NCBI GenBank assembly: GCA_029782095.1
Contig: JAKOVL010000177.1
Span: 1-46,685, forward strand
DNA length: 46,685 bases
Direction of reading: 5' to 3'
DNA from: Bacillota bacterium
GTDB taxonomy: Bacteria > Bacillota > Dethiobacteria > DTU022
The notes beneath the pieces are model-generated. The model was not told the origin of the DNA and did no database searches. It worked only from the letters and a program-made list of their open reading frames with translations. Below, piece by piece: positions 32,189 through 42,153 of the stretch (position 1 is the stretch's first letter; each line of letters starts with the position of its first letter). Both the position numbers and the translations under genes were made by a program.

Positions 32189-33535
32189 TTGGCAGAAATA
32201 CATAAGTTTATTTTCAAAGGGAAGCGGCTGGTGCTGGACGTGGAGAGCAATGCTCTCCACGAATTTGATCAGGTCGCCTGGCAGGTGCTGGAGCGGCTGG
32301 AGCAGGGAGACGGTGATAGGGAAATTGCTGCGCACCTGTCGCCTCTGTACGGAGCGGATGCCGTTAAAGGAGCTTTAAGCGAAATACGGCTGCTCCAGCG
32401 GGAAGGTCTGCTTTTTAGCGAGGCCCGGGAAAGCGGGAGCGGCGCACCGGCCGTGGTGAAGGCGCTATGCCTGTTTGCCGCGGACAGCTGCAACCTGCGC
32501 TGCCGCTACTGCTTTGTAGAACAGGGCCGCCCCCACCCCAAGGCAACGCTGATGAGCGAGACCGTGGGCAAAGCGGCCATCGACTTTTTAGTGGCCGCTT
32601 CAGGCCCGCGCCGCCACCTGGAAATTGATTTTTTTGGGGGCGAACCGCTGCTGAACTGGCCCACGGTGCGCGAGATTGCCGCCTATGCCCGTGAACTGGG
32701 CGCCTCCCGCGGGAAAACCTTCGGTTTTACCGTGACTACCAACGGGATGCTGCTGACGCCCCAGGTAGCTTCTTACCTGGAGCGGGAAGGATTTGCTGCG
32801 GTGCTCAGCCTGGACGGGCGGCCCGAGGTCCATGACCGCATGCGCATCACCGCCGCCGGCCATGGCAGCTACGGCACTGTTCTGCCCCACATCCGCGACT
32901 ACGCCCTGGCCGAGCCGCGCGGCGGCTGCTACATTCGCGGCACCTACACCCGCTTTAATCTTGATTTTTGCCGCGACGTGGAGCATCTTTACAGCCTGGG
33001 CTTTCGGCACATTTCCATGGAACCGGTGGTGGCCCCTCCGGGGGAGGACTATGCCCTGCGTGAAGAAGACCTGCCCCACCTGGAAGAAGAGTATGAGCGT
33101 TTAGTGGACTTCTACCTGCATTGTCATGAAGTGGGCGATCCTTTTACCTTTTTTCACTTTGAGATAGACCTGGAGCGGGGGCCCTGCCTGCCCAAGCGCC
33201 TTTCCGGCTGCGGCGCCGGACGGGAATACCTGGCGGTTACCGCCGCCGGAGAGATCTACCCCTGCCACCAGCTGGCCGGGCGGGAGGAGCTAAAGATGGG
33301 GCACGTGCTCGACCCGGCTCATATTTCCCTTGCGCTGCCAGAATCTTTCGTTCCGGCAGGACCTCTAGAAGGGCGCTGCCGCCAGTGCTGGGCGCGCTAC
33401 CACTGCGGAGGCGGCTGCCGGGCCGCTTCCTACATAAACGGCGAACCGGGGGAGCCTTATTACCTTGAGTGCGCCCTGCAGCGCAAAAGGCTGGAGTGCG
33501 CCCTCTACCTGCAAAGCGTCAAAGGTGGTGTTTAA
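32189..33535 (+). CDS. scfB: SCIFF maturase, radical SAM/SPASM thioether synthase
   Basis: The 448-residue product has an N-terminal peptide-recognition region (about 5-80, IHKFIFKGKRLVLDVESNALH), the radical SAM cluster CNLRCRYC (Cys101, 105, 108), the GGEP motif near 150, and a SPASM region with Cys333, 341, 359, 397, 400, 406, 410 and 428. The last set would hold two auxiliary 4Fe-4S clusters. Relatives such as CteB form thioether links in the SCIFF peptide encoded just upstream. The start is TTG at 32189, with GGAG before it. Confidence 0.95.
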   Translation: MAEIHKFIFKGKRLVLDVESNALHEFDQVAWQVLERLEQGDGDREIAAHLSPLYGADAVKGALSEIRLLQREGLLFSEARESGSGAPAVVKALCLFAADSCNLRCRYCFVEQGRPHPKATLMSETVGKAAIDFLVAASGPRRHLEIDFFGGEPLLNWPTVREIAAYARELGASRGKTFGFTVTTNGMLLTPQVASYLEREGFAAVLSLDGRPEVHDRMRITAAGHGSYGTVLPHIRDYALAEPRGGCYIRGTYTRFNLDFCRDVEHLYSLGFRHISMEPVVAPPGEDYALREEDLPHLEEEYERLVDFYLHCHEVGDPFTFFHFEIDLERGPCLPKRLSGCGAGREYLAVTAAGEIYPCHQLAGREELKMGHVLDPAHISLALPESFVPAGPLEGRCRQCWARYHCGGGCRAASYINGEPGEPYYLECALQRKRLECALYLQSVKGGV

Positions 33536-33539
33536 AGCG

Positions 33540-34913
33540 ATGGACTTGATCACTCTCGGCTGGGAAGAGAAGGTCCGCACCGAAGGCCCCCTGGCCCAGC
33601 GCATGCGCCCCCAGACCCTGGAAGAGTTCGCCGGCCAGGAATCAATCCTCGGCGAAGGAAAGCCGCTGCGCCGCCTTATTACCGGGGACAAGCTGATCTC
33701 ATTAATTTTCTACGGTCCCCCCGGCACGGGAAAAACCACCCTGGCCCAGATTATTGCCGCCAATACTAAGGCTGCCTTTATCGAACTTAACGCGGTCAGC
33801 GCCGGGGTCAAGGAGCTGCGCCAGGTTATTGACGAGTCCCGGGAGCGCTGGTCGCTGCACGGCCAGAGGACTATTCTCTTTGTCGATGAAATCCACCGCC
33901 TCAACAAGGCCCAGCAGGATGTGCTGCTGGCAGCGGTGGAACACGGGACCATCCTTTTCATCGGCGCGACCACGGAAAACCCCTTCTTCTACCTGAATCC
34001 GCCCCTCCTGTCGCGGACCAGGCTTTTCGTTTTCGAGCCGCTGCAATCCGAATCTATTTTAATCTTGCTGGAACGCGCCCTGAAAGACCCGAAACGGGGC
34101 CTGGGCCGCCTGCCCATCGAAGTGGAGCCGGAAGCGCTGGAGTACCTGGCCAGCCGCGCCAATGGCGACGCCCGGGCCGCCCTCAATGCCCTGGAGATGG
34201 CGGTGCTGGCCGGGGAAGAGCGCGACGGCAAAGTCTTTGTCACCACCGAAGGGGTGCGGGAAGCGCTGCGCACCCGGGCCGTGGCTTACGACCGCGACGG
34301 TGACAATCATTACGATATTGCCTCCGCCCTGATTAAATCCATTCGCGGTTCCGACCCCGATGCCGCCCTCTACTGGATGGCCCGCATGCTCAAGGGAGGA
34401 GAAGATCCCCTGTTTATTGCCCGGCGCCTGGTGATCAGCGCTGCCGAGGATGTGGGCAATGCCGACCCCCACGCCCTGCAGGTGGCGGTGGCGACAGCCC
34501 AGGCGGTGCAGATGATCGGTATGCCCGAAGCGAGGATTCCCCTGGCCCAGGCGGTCACTTATCTTGCGGCTGCGCCCAAGAGCAACGCCGCCTACCTGGC
34601 CGGCGAGGCAGCATTGAAGCTGGTGGCGGAAGGCGAGCACCAGGTGGTGCCGCCGCACCTGCAGGACAGCAGCTACCCCGGAGCCGCCCGCCTGGGCCGC
34701 GGCAAAGATTACCGCTATCCCCATGACTACCCGGGCCATTTTGTGGATCAGCCTTATCTTCCCGAGGCGCTGCAGGGGAAAAAATTCTACCAGCCCACGC
34801 AGCAGGGCTTTGAAAAGTATATCAAAGAGCGCCTGGAGCGCCTGCGCCCCCCGCGGCAGCTCCGCCAGGAACCACCGGCCCCGGATTCCGGCGCAAAGGA
34901 GAAGCAGTCCTAG
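33540..34913 (+). CDS. rarA: Replication-associated recombination protein A (RarA/MgsA), AAA+ ATPase
   Basis: This 457-residue clamp-loader-like ATPase has [16 protein letters not shown] at the start, Walker A GPPGTGKT near 60-67, Walker [24 protein letters not shown], and the C-terminal tetramerisation domain with [27 protein letters not shown]. It acts at stalled replication forks. The ATG at 33540 gives the family N-terminus; the longer frame from 33465 overlaps scfB. Confidence 0.94.
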   Translation: MDLITLGWEEKVRTEGPLAQRMRPQTLEEFAGQESILGEGKPLRRLITGDKLISLIFYGPPGTGKTTLAQIIAANTKAAFIELNAVSAGVKELRQVIDESRERWSLHGQRTILFVDEIHRLNKAQQDVLLAAVEHGTILFIGATTENPFFYLNPPLLSRTRLFVFEPLQSESILILLERALKDPKRGLGRLPIEVEPEALEYLASRANGDARAALNALEMAVLAGEERDGKVFVTTEGVREALRTRAVAYDRDGDNHYDIASALIKSIRGSDPDAALYWMARMLKGGEDPLFIARRLVISAAEDVGNADPHALQVAVATAQAVQMIGMPEARIPLAQAVTYLAAAPKSNAAYLAGEAALKLVAEGEHQVVPPHLQDSSYPGAARLGRGKDYRYPHDYPGHFVDQPYLPEALQGKKFYQPTQQGFEKYIKERLERLRPPRQLRQEPPAPDSGAKEKQS

Positions 34914-34914
34914 C

Positions 34915-35532
34915 ATGTCTGGCGATCAGTCTTACTATTCAATTAAAGAGCCGGTGCGGGCCCGGTTTACCGTTTCCGGCTCGCGTTTTATCGCCACCCT
35001 GGCACCTGCTGCCTCAGTGGAAGAAGCGCTTGAGTTCATTGATGCCATTAAGGCCGAATTTCATGATGCCACGCACAACACTTATGCTTACCGTATCGGC
35101 GCCGGCTCAACCCTGCAGGAGCGGGCCAATGATGACCGGGAACCGGCGGGCACCGCGGGGCAGCCGATGCTGCAGGCGCTGCAGGGGGCCAACATTTCCG
35201 ATGCGGTGGTTGTGGGCACGCGCTATTTTGGGGGCGTTAAACTGGGTATTGGCGGGCTAACCCGGGCTTATCGCAACTGTGTCCGGGAAAGCCTGGCCCT
35301 GGCTACGCTGGTGGAGCGGGTGCCGCAGGTTCGATTCCGCCTTGATGTGGCCTATGCCGCTCTCGGAGCGGTGACGAGGCATATTGAAAGCTTAAGTGGG
35401 GAGATAATATCGGTAGAATATGGTGAGAGCGTTGTCGTGACGGCATCGCTCCCGGAGCGCCTGGCTGAAGAGGCGGCCGGCGGGCTGGAAGACCTGCTGC
35501 GCGGGCAGGGGAGCCTGCAGCGGCTGGATTAG
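34915..35532 (+). CDS. YigZ/IMPACT-family protein
   Basis: This 205-residue protein begins with the YSIKEPVRARFTVSGSRFIATL region. It has the IMPACT N-terminal signature AEFHDATHNTYAYRIG, DDREPAGTAGQPML and VVVGTRYFGGVKLGIGGLTRAY, then a smaller DUF1949-like domain (about 135-200). Biochemical role is unsettled; members bind nucleic acids or translation components. ATG at 34915 begins 2 nt after the rarA stop. Confidence 0.92.
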   Translation: MSGDQSYYSIKEPVRARFTVSGSRFIATLAPAASVEEALEFIDAIKAEFHDATHNTYAYRIGAGSTLQERANDDREPAGTAGQPMLQALQGANISDAVVVGTRYFGGVKLGIGGLTRAYRNCVRESLALATLVERVPQVRFRLDVAYAALGAVTRHIESLSGEIISVEYGESVVVTASLPERLAEEAAGGLEDLLRGQGSLQRLD

Positions 35533-35562
35533 GCAGGCTTCCTTTTTTAAGGGGTGTTTTGC

Positions 35563-36654
35563 ATGGGCAAAAAAGGCAGGGTAGTGGTAGCCATGAGCGG
35601 CGGGGTGGACAGCTCCGTGGCGGCGGCGCTGCTGCTGGAGCAGGGCTGGGAAGTGATCGGCATTACGCTGCGCCTCTGGGAAGAAGAGTGCCAGGAGCCG
35701 CCGGTTCCCTCCCGAAGCTGCTGCGCCTGGGAATCGGTGCTCGACGCCAGGCAGGTGGCCTCTGCCCTCAAGATTGACCACTATGTCCTGAATATGAAAG
35801 AGCAGTTCAAAGAAGCGGTAGTAGATTATTTTGTGGACGAGTACCGCGCCGGGCGCACACCCAACCCCTGTATCGCCTGCAACAAAAGGATTAAATTTTC
35901 TTCCTTGCTGCACAAGGCCCGGGAGCTGGAAGCGTCGCACCTGGCCACGGGGCATTACGCCCGCGTGGAATATAATGCCTCTGGAGACCGCTTTCTGCTT
36001 AAAAGGGGGCTGGACACCTGGAAAGATCAGTCATATATGCTCTACGATCTGACCCAGCAGCAGCTGCGGCATTTACTTTTTCCCCTGGGGGAGTTGACCA
36101 AGGAGCAGGTCCGGCAAAAAGCGGCGGCCTTAAACTTAGGTGTGGCCAAAAAGCAAGAAAGCCAGGAAATTTGCTTTATCCCTGACAACGATTACCGCGC
36201 CTTTTTACGCCGCTGCGGGCTTAAGGCGACCCCCGGCCCCATCATCAACCGCCGCGGGGAAATCCTGGGCACTCACGAAGGTTTCCCCTTCTACACCATC
36301 GGGCAGCGCAAAGGCCTGGGGCTGGCAGCGGGGCGCCCCCTTTATGTGCTGGAGATTCTTCCCGCGGAGAACACCCTGGTGGTGGGCGAGAGGGAAGAGC
36401 TTTACCGGCCCGGCCTGGAGGTTAAAGGGCTAAACCTCATCGCCATTCCCGCCCTTGAGGAGGAGCTGCCGGTTGCAGTGAAGATACGCTACCGCTCCCC
36501 GGCGGTGCCGGCTGTGCTCCAGCCTCTAAAGGATCAAGCCGCGGCGCGGGTCCTCTTTGAAGAACCCCAGCCGGCAGTTACCCCGGGCCAGGCGGCAGTT
36601 TTCTACCGCGGCGACCTGGTCGTGGGCGGCGGTACCATCTCTGCGGCCCTCTAG
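35563..36654 (+). CDS. mnmA: tRNA 2-thiouridylase MnmA
   Basis: This 363-residue PP-loop enzyme thiolates U34 of Lys, Glu and Gln tRNAs. The ATP-pyrophosphatase motif SGGVDSS is at 12-18. The catalytic cysteines are Cys103 (in NPCIACNKRIKF) and Cys204 (in QESQEICFIPDND). ATG at 35563 follows AAGGGGTG. The sulfur donor is usually a cysteine desulfurase with TusA-type relays. None is adjacent here, but a desulfurase-like enzyme and TusA lie at 17965-19692. Confidence 0.95.
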   Translation: MGKKGRVVVAMSGGVDSSVAAALLLEQGWEVIGITLRLWEEECQEPPVPSRSCCAWESVLDARQVASALKIDHYVLNMKEQFKEAVVDYFVDEYRAGRTPNPCIACNKRIKFSSLLHKARELEASHLATGHYARVEYNASGDRFLLKRGLDTWKDQSYMLYDLTQQQLRHLLFPLGELTKEQVRQKAAALNLGVAKKQESQEICFIPDNDYRAFLRRCGLKATPGPIINRRGEILGTHEGFPFYTIGQRKGLGLAAGRPLYVLEILPAENTLVVGEREELYRPGLEVKGLNLIAIPALEEELPVAVKIRYRSPAVPAVLQPLKDQAAARVLFEEPQPAVTPGQAAVFYRGDLVVGGGTISAAL

Positions 36655-36727
36655 CCTCCATGCATAATCCTACCGGTTTATGGGCATACTTCCTGGAAAA
36701 GTGATTGTTGTGTCAGGGTGTGTTAAA

Positions 36728-36898
36728 GTGCAATGTCCTTTATGTCAAAGCATGGACACCGGGCGTGTCGGAAATAACCAGTATTATTGCTGGCAGTGTT
36801 TGTTGGAATTTAAAGTAAACGCCCAGCAGGCCAAAATGTTCTATGTGGAAGCCGACGGTTCGCTGATTCCCGTGCCCCTCAATTCGGAGACCAGTTAG
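36728..36898 (+). CDS. Small zinc-ribbon protein
   Basis: This 56-residue peptide reads MQCPLCQSMDTGRVGNNQYY, then CWQCLLEFKVNAQQAKMFYV and an acidic end. Two CxxC knuckles (CPLC and CWQC) 15 residues apart form a likely zinc site. The GTG at 36728 is picked because AGGGTG precedes it by 7 nt and the product then begins directly at the knuckle. I do not recognise the family. It follows mnmA and could be co-transcribed. Confidence 0.65.
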   Translation: MQCPLCQSMDTGRVGNNQYYCWQCLLEFKVNAQQAKMFYVEADGSLIPVPLNSETS

Positions 36899-36920
36899 TC
36901 CGTTTGACCTTGCCGCCCCG

Positions 36921-36937
36921 TACACGTGTATTTTTTT
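36921..36937 (+). terminator. Possible terminator after the zinc-ribbon gene
   Basis: The palindrome TACACGTGTA (36921-36930) is followed by seven T residues (36931-36937). The palindrome leaves little room for a loop, so the hairpin is weak. Confidence 0.4.
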
Positions 36938-37048
36938 CCCTGCCCCTTCGAATATACATTAACAGAGGCAATAAAAGAGCAATCGCGGATCCTGGTAAAC
37001 CCGAATGCCGCCTCTAGTCTCTTCCCGGCAAATTGGGGTGAAAAACGG

Positions 37049-38113
37049 GTGAATCGCCGCAGGAGCAAGCAGCATTACTGGCAGAAAGGCGCCCTGGCGG
37101 CAGCGGGAGGCGCGGCCGCGCTGCTGCTTTTAATCTGGCTAATTTACCGGCGGCAGTCGCTGCTGATGGTGCTGACTCCATTTTTGATCTCGCTAATCCT
37201 GGCCTACCTGCTTTTGCCCCTGGTGCGGGTCATGGAGCGGCGCGGGATCTCAAGGTTAGCGGCCATAGTTGTAATTTACTTGGTCTTTGCCATTATTGTT
37301 CTGGTCCTATGTGTCCGGGTGATGCCCCTTTTCCTGGATGATTTGCAGGCGCTGGCGCTGCAGCTTCCAGAGTATGCCTCGCGGCTTCAGGAGCTTTTAA
37401 CTCACCTGCAGGAAGATTATCGCCGCTTTAACCTGCCCGTCTATGTGCGCGAACTAATCGATAACAACATCCAGGGGCTGGGCAACCTGCTTACAGCCGA
37501 GCTGGAGCGCTCTTACAACTTCCTGATTAACCTGTTCGGGCGGGTGTTGCTGCTTTTGCTGGTGCCCGTTCTTACTTTTTATTTCCTCAGGGATGAAGCC
37601 CTGTTGAAAGAAAAGCTGCTGGCGCTATTGCCATACCGGGCCAGGCGGCGCCTGGTGGCCATGGCGGTCGAAATTGATATCGCCCTGGGCGCTTTTATCC
37701 GGGGCGCCCTGCTGGTCAGCCTGGCGGTGGGGCTCATGACTTATGTCGGCCTTTTGATCCTGGGGGTCAAATTTCCCCTGGTCCTGTCAATCATCGTGGG
37801 CATCACCAACCTGATTCCTTATATTGGCCCGATTATCGGGGCAGTGCCCGCCCTTTTGGTCGCGCTCCTGGAAGAGCCCCTGCTGGCCCTGAAAGTACTG
37901 ATCTTAATTGTCGTGGTTCAGCAGGTGGAAGCGCAGTTGATTACTCCTTATGTGATTGGACGCAGTGCACGCATGCACCCTTTGGCCATTATCTTAATTT
38001 TGCTTCTGGCGGGAAAGCTTTTTGGCATAACCGGCCTGATCCTGGCTATACCCGCGGCTATAGCAGTGCGCATCCTGGTGAAACACTTGCTGCCGGTTTT
38101 TAGAAGATGGTGA
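37049..38113 (+). CDS. AI-2E-family membrane protein
   Basis: This 354-residue protein has about seven to eight hydrophobic segments. It carries the AI-2E (PerM/TqsA) family pattern: paired helices at about 20-75, an amphipathic central region (about 100-160), and the segments VLSIIVGITNLIPYIGPIIGA and QQVEAQLITPYVIGRSARMHPLAII. Members move diverse small molecules or ions, and AI-2 transport is not implied. GTG at 37049 follows GGGGTG by 8 nt; the longer frame from 36926 starts in the terminator region. Confidence 0.9.
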   Translation: MNRRRSKQHYWQKGALAAAGGAAALLLLIWLIYRRQSLLMVLTPFLISLILAYLLLPLVRVMERRGISRLAAIVVIYLVFAIIVLVLCVRVMPLFLDDLQALALQLPEYASRLQELLTHLQEDYRRFNLPVYVRELIDNNIQGLGNLLTAELERSYNFLINLFGRVLLLLLVPVLTFYFLRDEALLKEKLLALLPYRARRRLVAMAVEIDIALGAFIRGALLVSLAVGLMTYVGLLILGVKFPLVLSIIVGITNLIPYIGPIIGAVPALLVALLEEPLLALKVLILIVVVQQVEAQLITPYVIGRSARMHPLAIILILLLAGKLFGITGLILAIPAAIAVRILVKHLLPVFRRW

Positions 38114-38183
38114 CGGAGCGGAGTTTCTCTGCATTAATTAATGGGGCCGCTATTTGCCAGGTTCGCCGTCTCTTGCCAATTCA

Positions 38184-38213
38184 TTGACAGTAGCAGGGCT
38201 GAAAAGATATAAT
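38184..38213 (+). promoter_or_regulatory. Sigma-A-type promoter of alaS
   Basis: TTGACA at 38184-38189 and TATAAT at 38208-38213 with 18-nt spacing. The start would be about 25 nt before the ATG, so there is no room for a T-box leader between promoter and gene. Confidence 0.85.
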
Positions 38214-38243
38214 TGTTTTGATATTCAGGGGGGGGTATCGAGG

Positions 38244-40895
38244 ATGCAGAGTAACGACATACGGGCCATGTTTCTCGATTATTTTGCGGGAAAAGGGCAC
38301 CTGGTGATGCCCAGTTTCTCTTTAATCCCGCAAAACGATCCGACCCTGCTCTTAATCGGGGCGGGGATGGCCCCGCTAAAACCGTACTTTACCGGCGAAC
38401 GCAAACCGCCGCACCCGCGGGTGGCCACCTGCCAAAAGTGCGTGCGGACCCCGGATATTGAAAGGGTCGGCCGGACCGGGCGGCATGCCACCTTTTTCGA
38501 GATGCTCGGCAACTTTTCGTTCGGCGACTATTTTAAAGAAGGGGCCATCACTTATGCCTGGGAACTGGTGACGCAGGGCTTCCGCCTGCCCCAGGAGCGC
38601 CTCTGGGTCAGCATCTACGAAGAAGACGAAGAGGCCTTCGCCATCTGGCATAACCAGATCGGCCTGCCGGCGGAGCGGATCGTGCGCCTGGGCAAGAAAG
38701 ACAATTTTTGGGAAATTGGGCCCGGACCCTGCGGCCCCTGCTCGGAAATATATTACGACCTTGGTCCAGAAGTGGGATGCGGGCGCGAAGACTGCGCTGT
38801 GGGCTGCGATTGCGACCGCTACCTGGAGATTTGGAACCTTGTCTTTACCCAGTATAACCTTGAACCCAGCGGCGAATATACTGTATTGAAACAAAAAAAT
38901 ATTGATACCGGGGCCGGCCTGGAGCGGCTGGCCGTCGCCTTGCAGGGGAAAAAGAATTTTTTCGAGATTGATTTGATCCAACCCCTTTATCAGCACTTCC
39001 ACGCCCTGGCGGACCAGGGCAAACGCCTTGATCAGACCGCTTTGCGTATTGTGACCGAACACAGCCGCGGCATCGCCTTCCTGGTGGCCGATGGGGTTGT
39101 CCCTTCCAATGAAGGAAGGGGCTACGTGCTGCGCCGGCTGCTGCGCCGGGCAGCCCGCTACGGCAGGCTTATCGGCCTGGAAGGCAACTTTCTGGCCGGT
39201 GCGGTGCCCCTGATCGCCGATCTGATGGGGACAACCTATCCCGAGCTGGTAGAGCGGCAGGATTATATCACCCAGGTAGTGCAGATCGAAGAAAACCGTT
39301 TTCATGAAACGCTGGCCCAGGGCATGGAGATCCTGGAAGAATATATGGCCACGGTGAAAGAGGAAGGACGGCCCGCTTTTCCCGGCTCCTGGGCCTTTAA
39401 GCTCTATGATACCTATGGCTTCCCCCTGGATCTGACCGAAGAAATCCTGGCCGAGCATGGGCTTAAGGTTGAACGCGAATCTTTCCAGGAAAATCTGGCC
39501 CGCCAGCAAAGCCAGGCCCGCGCGGCCCGCAGCCGCATCGAGCAGGGCGGCCGGAAAGAATACAAGGCAGCAGAAAACCTAACCACCGTTTTTACCGGCT
39601 ACGAAACCCTGGAAGAAGAGGCGCAGCTGCTCTTAATCCTCAAGGAAGGAGCTGTGGTGGAGCAGGCCGTGCAGGGTGAAGCTGTGGAGCTCTTTTTGGA
39701 GCGGACACCGTTTTACGCCGAAGCCGGAGGCCAGGTGGGCGACACGGGCGTGATCCTGGCCGGCCCAAGCCGCTTTATAGTGGAGAATACCGTATTTACC
39801 CCTGCGGGGCAGATTGTCCACCGCGGCCGGGTGGAAGAAGGAACTTTTACTGCGGGAGACCGGGTTGTGGCCCGGGTGGAGGAAGGCCGCCGCCGGGCCA
39901 TCTGCCGCAGCCATACGGCCACGCACCTGCTGCACCGGGCCCTGCAGGAGCGGCTGGGCGGGCATGTCAACCAAGCCGGATCGCTGGTGGCGCCCGACCG
40001 GCTTCGCTTTGACTTTACTCATTTTGCCGCCCCTTCCCGGGAGGAACTGCGCGCCGTGGAAGAAAGGGTCAACCAGTTGATCAGGCAGAATCTGCCCATC
40101 AGCGTTTACCATACCACCCTCCAGGAAGCGCAGCAGCAGGGCGCCATGGCCCTTTTTACTGAAAAATACGAGTCAGAAGTGCGGGTCGTGCAGACCGGCG
40201 ATTACAGCAGAGAACTATGCGGCGGCACCCACGCCTCGGCCACCGGGGAAATCGGCCTGTTTAAACTGGTGTCGGAAGAGGGAATCGGCTCCGGGATCCG
40301 CCGCGTGGAAGCTTTAACCGGGCAGGAAGCTTACCGAGCTGCCGCCGCAGCGAGCGAGCGCCTGGAGCGGATGGCGCAGATCCTGCATACAACAGAGTCA
40401 GCGCTGGAACAAAAGCTGGAAGAGCTGCTGCAGGAGAACCGGACCCTTCAGAAAACCAATCAGCAGCTGCGCCAGCAGCTGGCCGGCTTTACCGTAAAAG
40501 ATCTGCTTTCGCGGGTGGAAAAAGTGGAAGGAATCAATGTATTGAGCACCGCCGTGGAAGCAGAGGACATGGACAGCCTGCGCATGTTAATGGACCGGAT
40601 TAAAGAAAGATTATCCGGCGCAGTGATCGTCCTGGGGGCGGTGCACCAGGGCAAAGTGCTGCTGGTGGGGGCTGCCACTGGTGATGTGGTAGCCCAGGGA
40701 ATCCGGGCCGACACGATTATCTCCCGCGTCGCCCGCCAGGTTGGAGGGGGCGGCGGCGGCAGGCCGGAAATGGCGCAAGCGGGAGGCAAAGATCCTGACG
40801 CACTGCCGGAGGCGCTGCGCAGTGTAGCCGGGCTGGTGCGGCAGCAAAAAGAAGAGGCCTTGCTAAATAAACCTGGCTCAGGCGGGAGGAGTTAG
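38244..40895 (+). CDS. alaS: Alanyl-tRNA synthetase
   Basis: This 883-residue class II synthetase is complete. Its catalytic domain starts [20 protein letters not shown]. The editing domain holds the zinc ligands in [13 protein letters not shown] and ELCGGTHAS, and the C-terminal C-Ala domain ends with [15 protein letters not shown], the conserved DHHA1 glycine run. [16 protein letters not shown] cluster in the catalytic domain looks like an extra Cys-rich insert near residue 170-185. It starts the conserved alaS-ireB-ruvX row. Confidence 0.97.
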   Translation: MQSNDIRAMFLDYFAGKGHLVMPSFSLIPQNDPTLLLIGAGMAPLKPYFTGERKPPHPRVATCQKCVRTPDIERVGRTGRHATFFEMLGNFSFGDYFKEGAITYAWELVTQGFRLPQERLWVSIYEEDEEAFAIWHNQIGLPAERIVRLGKKDNFWEIGPGPCGPCSEIYYDLGPEVGCGREDCAVGCDCDRYLEIWNLVFTQYNLEPSGEYTVLKQKNIDTGAGLERLAVALQGKKNFFEIDLIQPLYQHFHALADQGKRLDQTALRIVTEHSRGIAFLVADGVVPSNEGRGYVLRRLLRRAARYGRLIGLEGNFLAGAVPLIADLMGTTYPELVERQDYITQVVQIEENRFHETLAQGMEILEEYMATVKEEGRPAFPGSWAFKLYDTYGFPLDLTEEILAEHGLKVERESFQENLARQQSQARAARSRIEQGGRKEYKAAENLTTVFTGYETLEEEAQLLLILKEGAVVEQAVQGEAVELFLERTPFYAEAGGQVGDTGVILAGPSRFIVENTVFTPAGQIVHRGRVEEGTFTAGDRVVARVEEGRRRAICRSHTATHLLHRALQERLGGHVNQAGSLVAPDRLRFDFTHFAAPSREELRAVEERVNQLIRQNLPISVYHTTLQEAQQQGAMALFTEKYESEVRVVQTGDYSRELCGGTHASATGEIGLFKLVSEEGIGSGIRRVEALTGQEAYRAAAAASERLERMAQILHTTESALEQKLEELLQENRTLQKTNQQLRQQLAGFTVKDLLSRVEKVEGINVLSTAVEAEDMDSLRMLMDRIKERLSGAVIVLGAVHQGKVLLVGAATGDVVAQGIRADTIISRVARQVGGGGGGRPEMAQAGGKDPDALPEALRSVAGLVRQQKEEALLNKPGSGGRS

Positions 40896-40896
40896 C

Positions 40897-41196
40897 ATGG
40901 ATGAGGGGCAAAACACAGTTCTTTTTAATGTGGAAGGGGAAGAGGAGAATCAGGCCAGAAAAATCATGCTGGCAGTTTACCAGGCCCTGAAAGAAAAAGG
41001 ATACAACCCGTTAAATCAGCTGGTGGGATACCTGATTTCGGGAGACCCTGCTTATGTGACCAGCCATAACAATGCGCGCAGCTTGATCCGGCAGGTTGAA
41101 CGGGATGAGCTTTTAGAAGAGCTGTTAAAGAACTACCTGGAACAGTTCGACCGGGAAGAGGACGGCCCAAATCCGGACAGCGCGCCGGGGGAGTAG
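40897..41196 (+). CDS. IreB-family regulatory phosphoprotein (UPF0297)
   Basis: This 99-residue protein contains the family core [37 protein letters not shown] (in parts) followed by [18 protein letters not shown]. In Enterococcus, IreB is a substrate of the IreK Ser/Thr kinase and affects cephalosporin resistance. The N-terminal Thr-containing TVLFN stretch is where phosphorylation occurs in that system. It begins 1 nt after the alaS stop, the usual position. Confidence 0.95.
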   Translation: MDEGQNTVLFNVEGEEENQARKIMLAVYQALKEKGYNPLNQLVGYLISGDPAYVTSHNNARSLIRQVERDELLEELLKNYLEQFDREEDGPNPDSAPGE

Positions 41197-41200
41197 AAGT

Positions 41201-41617
41201 TTGAGAGTCCTCGGCCTGGATATCGGGCATAAGCGCATCGGCGTGGCCATATCGGACCCCCTGGGCATAACGGCACAGGGACTGACCGTGATTGATTATA
41301 CTGAAGAAAGCCAGGCCCTGCAAAAACTTGCCGCCATTTGCAAGGAATATGACGTAGAACGGATCGTCGCCGGTTTGCCATTGAATATGGACGGTTCAAG
41401 CGGCGAGGCGGTTAAATTTGTTGAACAATTTGCCAGAAAGCTGAAGGAATGGACCGGCCTGCCGGTGATCATGGTGGATGAGCGTTTGAGCTCCCGGGCT
41501 GCCGAAAGGGCGCTCATTTCCGGGGGAATGCGCCGCCGGGGAAGGAAAGCGGTAAAAGACAAGGTAGCGGCAGCCATCATCCTGGAATTATACCTGTCCG
41601 CCGCCACACCGGACTAG
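41201..41617 (+). CDS. ruvX: RuvX/YqgF RNase H-fold protein
   Basis: This 138-residue protein starts with RVLGLDIGHKRIGVAISDPLG and includes IVAGLPLNMDGSSGEAV, VDERLSSRAAER and a final KDKVAAAIILELYL, the YqgF pattern with its RNase H-like Asp residues. It is proposed to act in 16S rRNA maturation or as a Holliday junction resolvase. The start is TTG at 41201, 8 nt after CGGGGGAG. Confidence 0.94.
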   Translation: MRVLGLDIGHKRIGVAISDPLGITAQGLTVIDYTEESQALQKLAAICKEYDVERIVAGLPLNMDGSSGEAVKFVEQFARKLKEWTGLPVIMVDERLSSRAAERALISGGMRRRGRKAVKDKVAAAIILELYLSAATPD

Positions 41618-41687
41618 GTTTGAAGAATAGGGTAATGATATAGGTAAAGGGCCTTGGGTCACTTTTAAAAAAAGAGGTGTTTAGGCA

Positions 41688-42005
41688 GTGGACAGCAGCG
41701 AAGAAAAATTAGATTTAATTACCCTGGTGGACGAAGCAGGCAACGAACACGAGTTTGCCGTGGTTGACTTTTTCCCCCTGGATGAAAAGCAGTACGCCAT
41801 CCTGGTACCGGTGCGCTACGATGCAGAAGAGCTCGATCTTGATGATGAAGCCTATATTTTCCGCGTTGACCTGGATGTCGAAAGCGGTGAAGAAACCCTG
41901 GTCGAAGTGGAAGATGAGACCGAATGGAACCAGGTCGCCCAGGAGTGGGAAAACCGGGCCAAAGAGTTGGGCACGGAAGAGGATGAGGAAGAAGATAGCA
42001 ATTAG
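41688..42005 (+). CDS. DUF1292 protein (YrzB-like)
   Basis: This 105-residue, very acidic protein has the DUF1292 core ITLVDEAGNEHEFAVVDFF and DEKQYAILVPV, then a Glu/Asp-rich tail. Function is unknown. It nearly always follows ruvX in Firmicutes, as it does here. The GTG start at 41688 lies 10-12 nt after AGAGGTG. Confidence 0.92.
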   Translation: MDSSEEKLDLITLVDEAGNEHEFAVVDFFPLDEKQYAILVPVRYDAEELDLDDEAYIFRVDLDVESGEETLVEVEDETEWNQVAQEWENRAKELGTEEDEEEDSN

Positions 42006-42153
42006 CATGCGGGGATAATATGGGCAGTCAGAACCTGCCCGTATTGCTTTGCCCCTGGGCTTGCTATATAATGCTTGTAAACCGCAACCCACCGCGACTC
42101 GGCCCTGGATTTTGTTGCCGGTAAAGAGACAGATTATGGGAGGAGATTCCGGC

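Noticed and set aside
34059-34916. 285-codon minus-strand frame inside rarA
   Set aside because: No recognisable domain, and it is fully antisense to the complete rarA gene.
38376-39509. Long (377-codon) minus-strand frame inside alaS
   Set aside because: The plus-strand alaS frame is complete with all motifs; the antisense frame is a codon-bias shadow.
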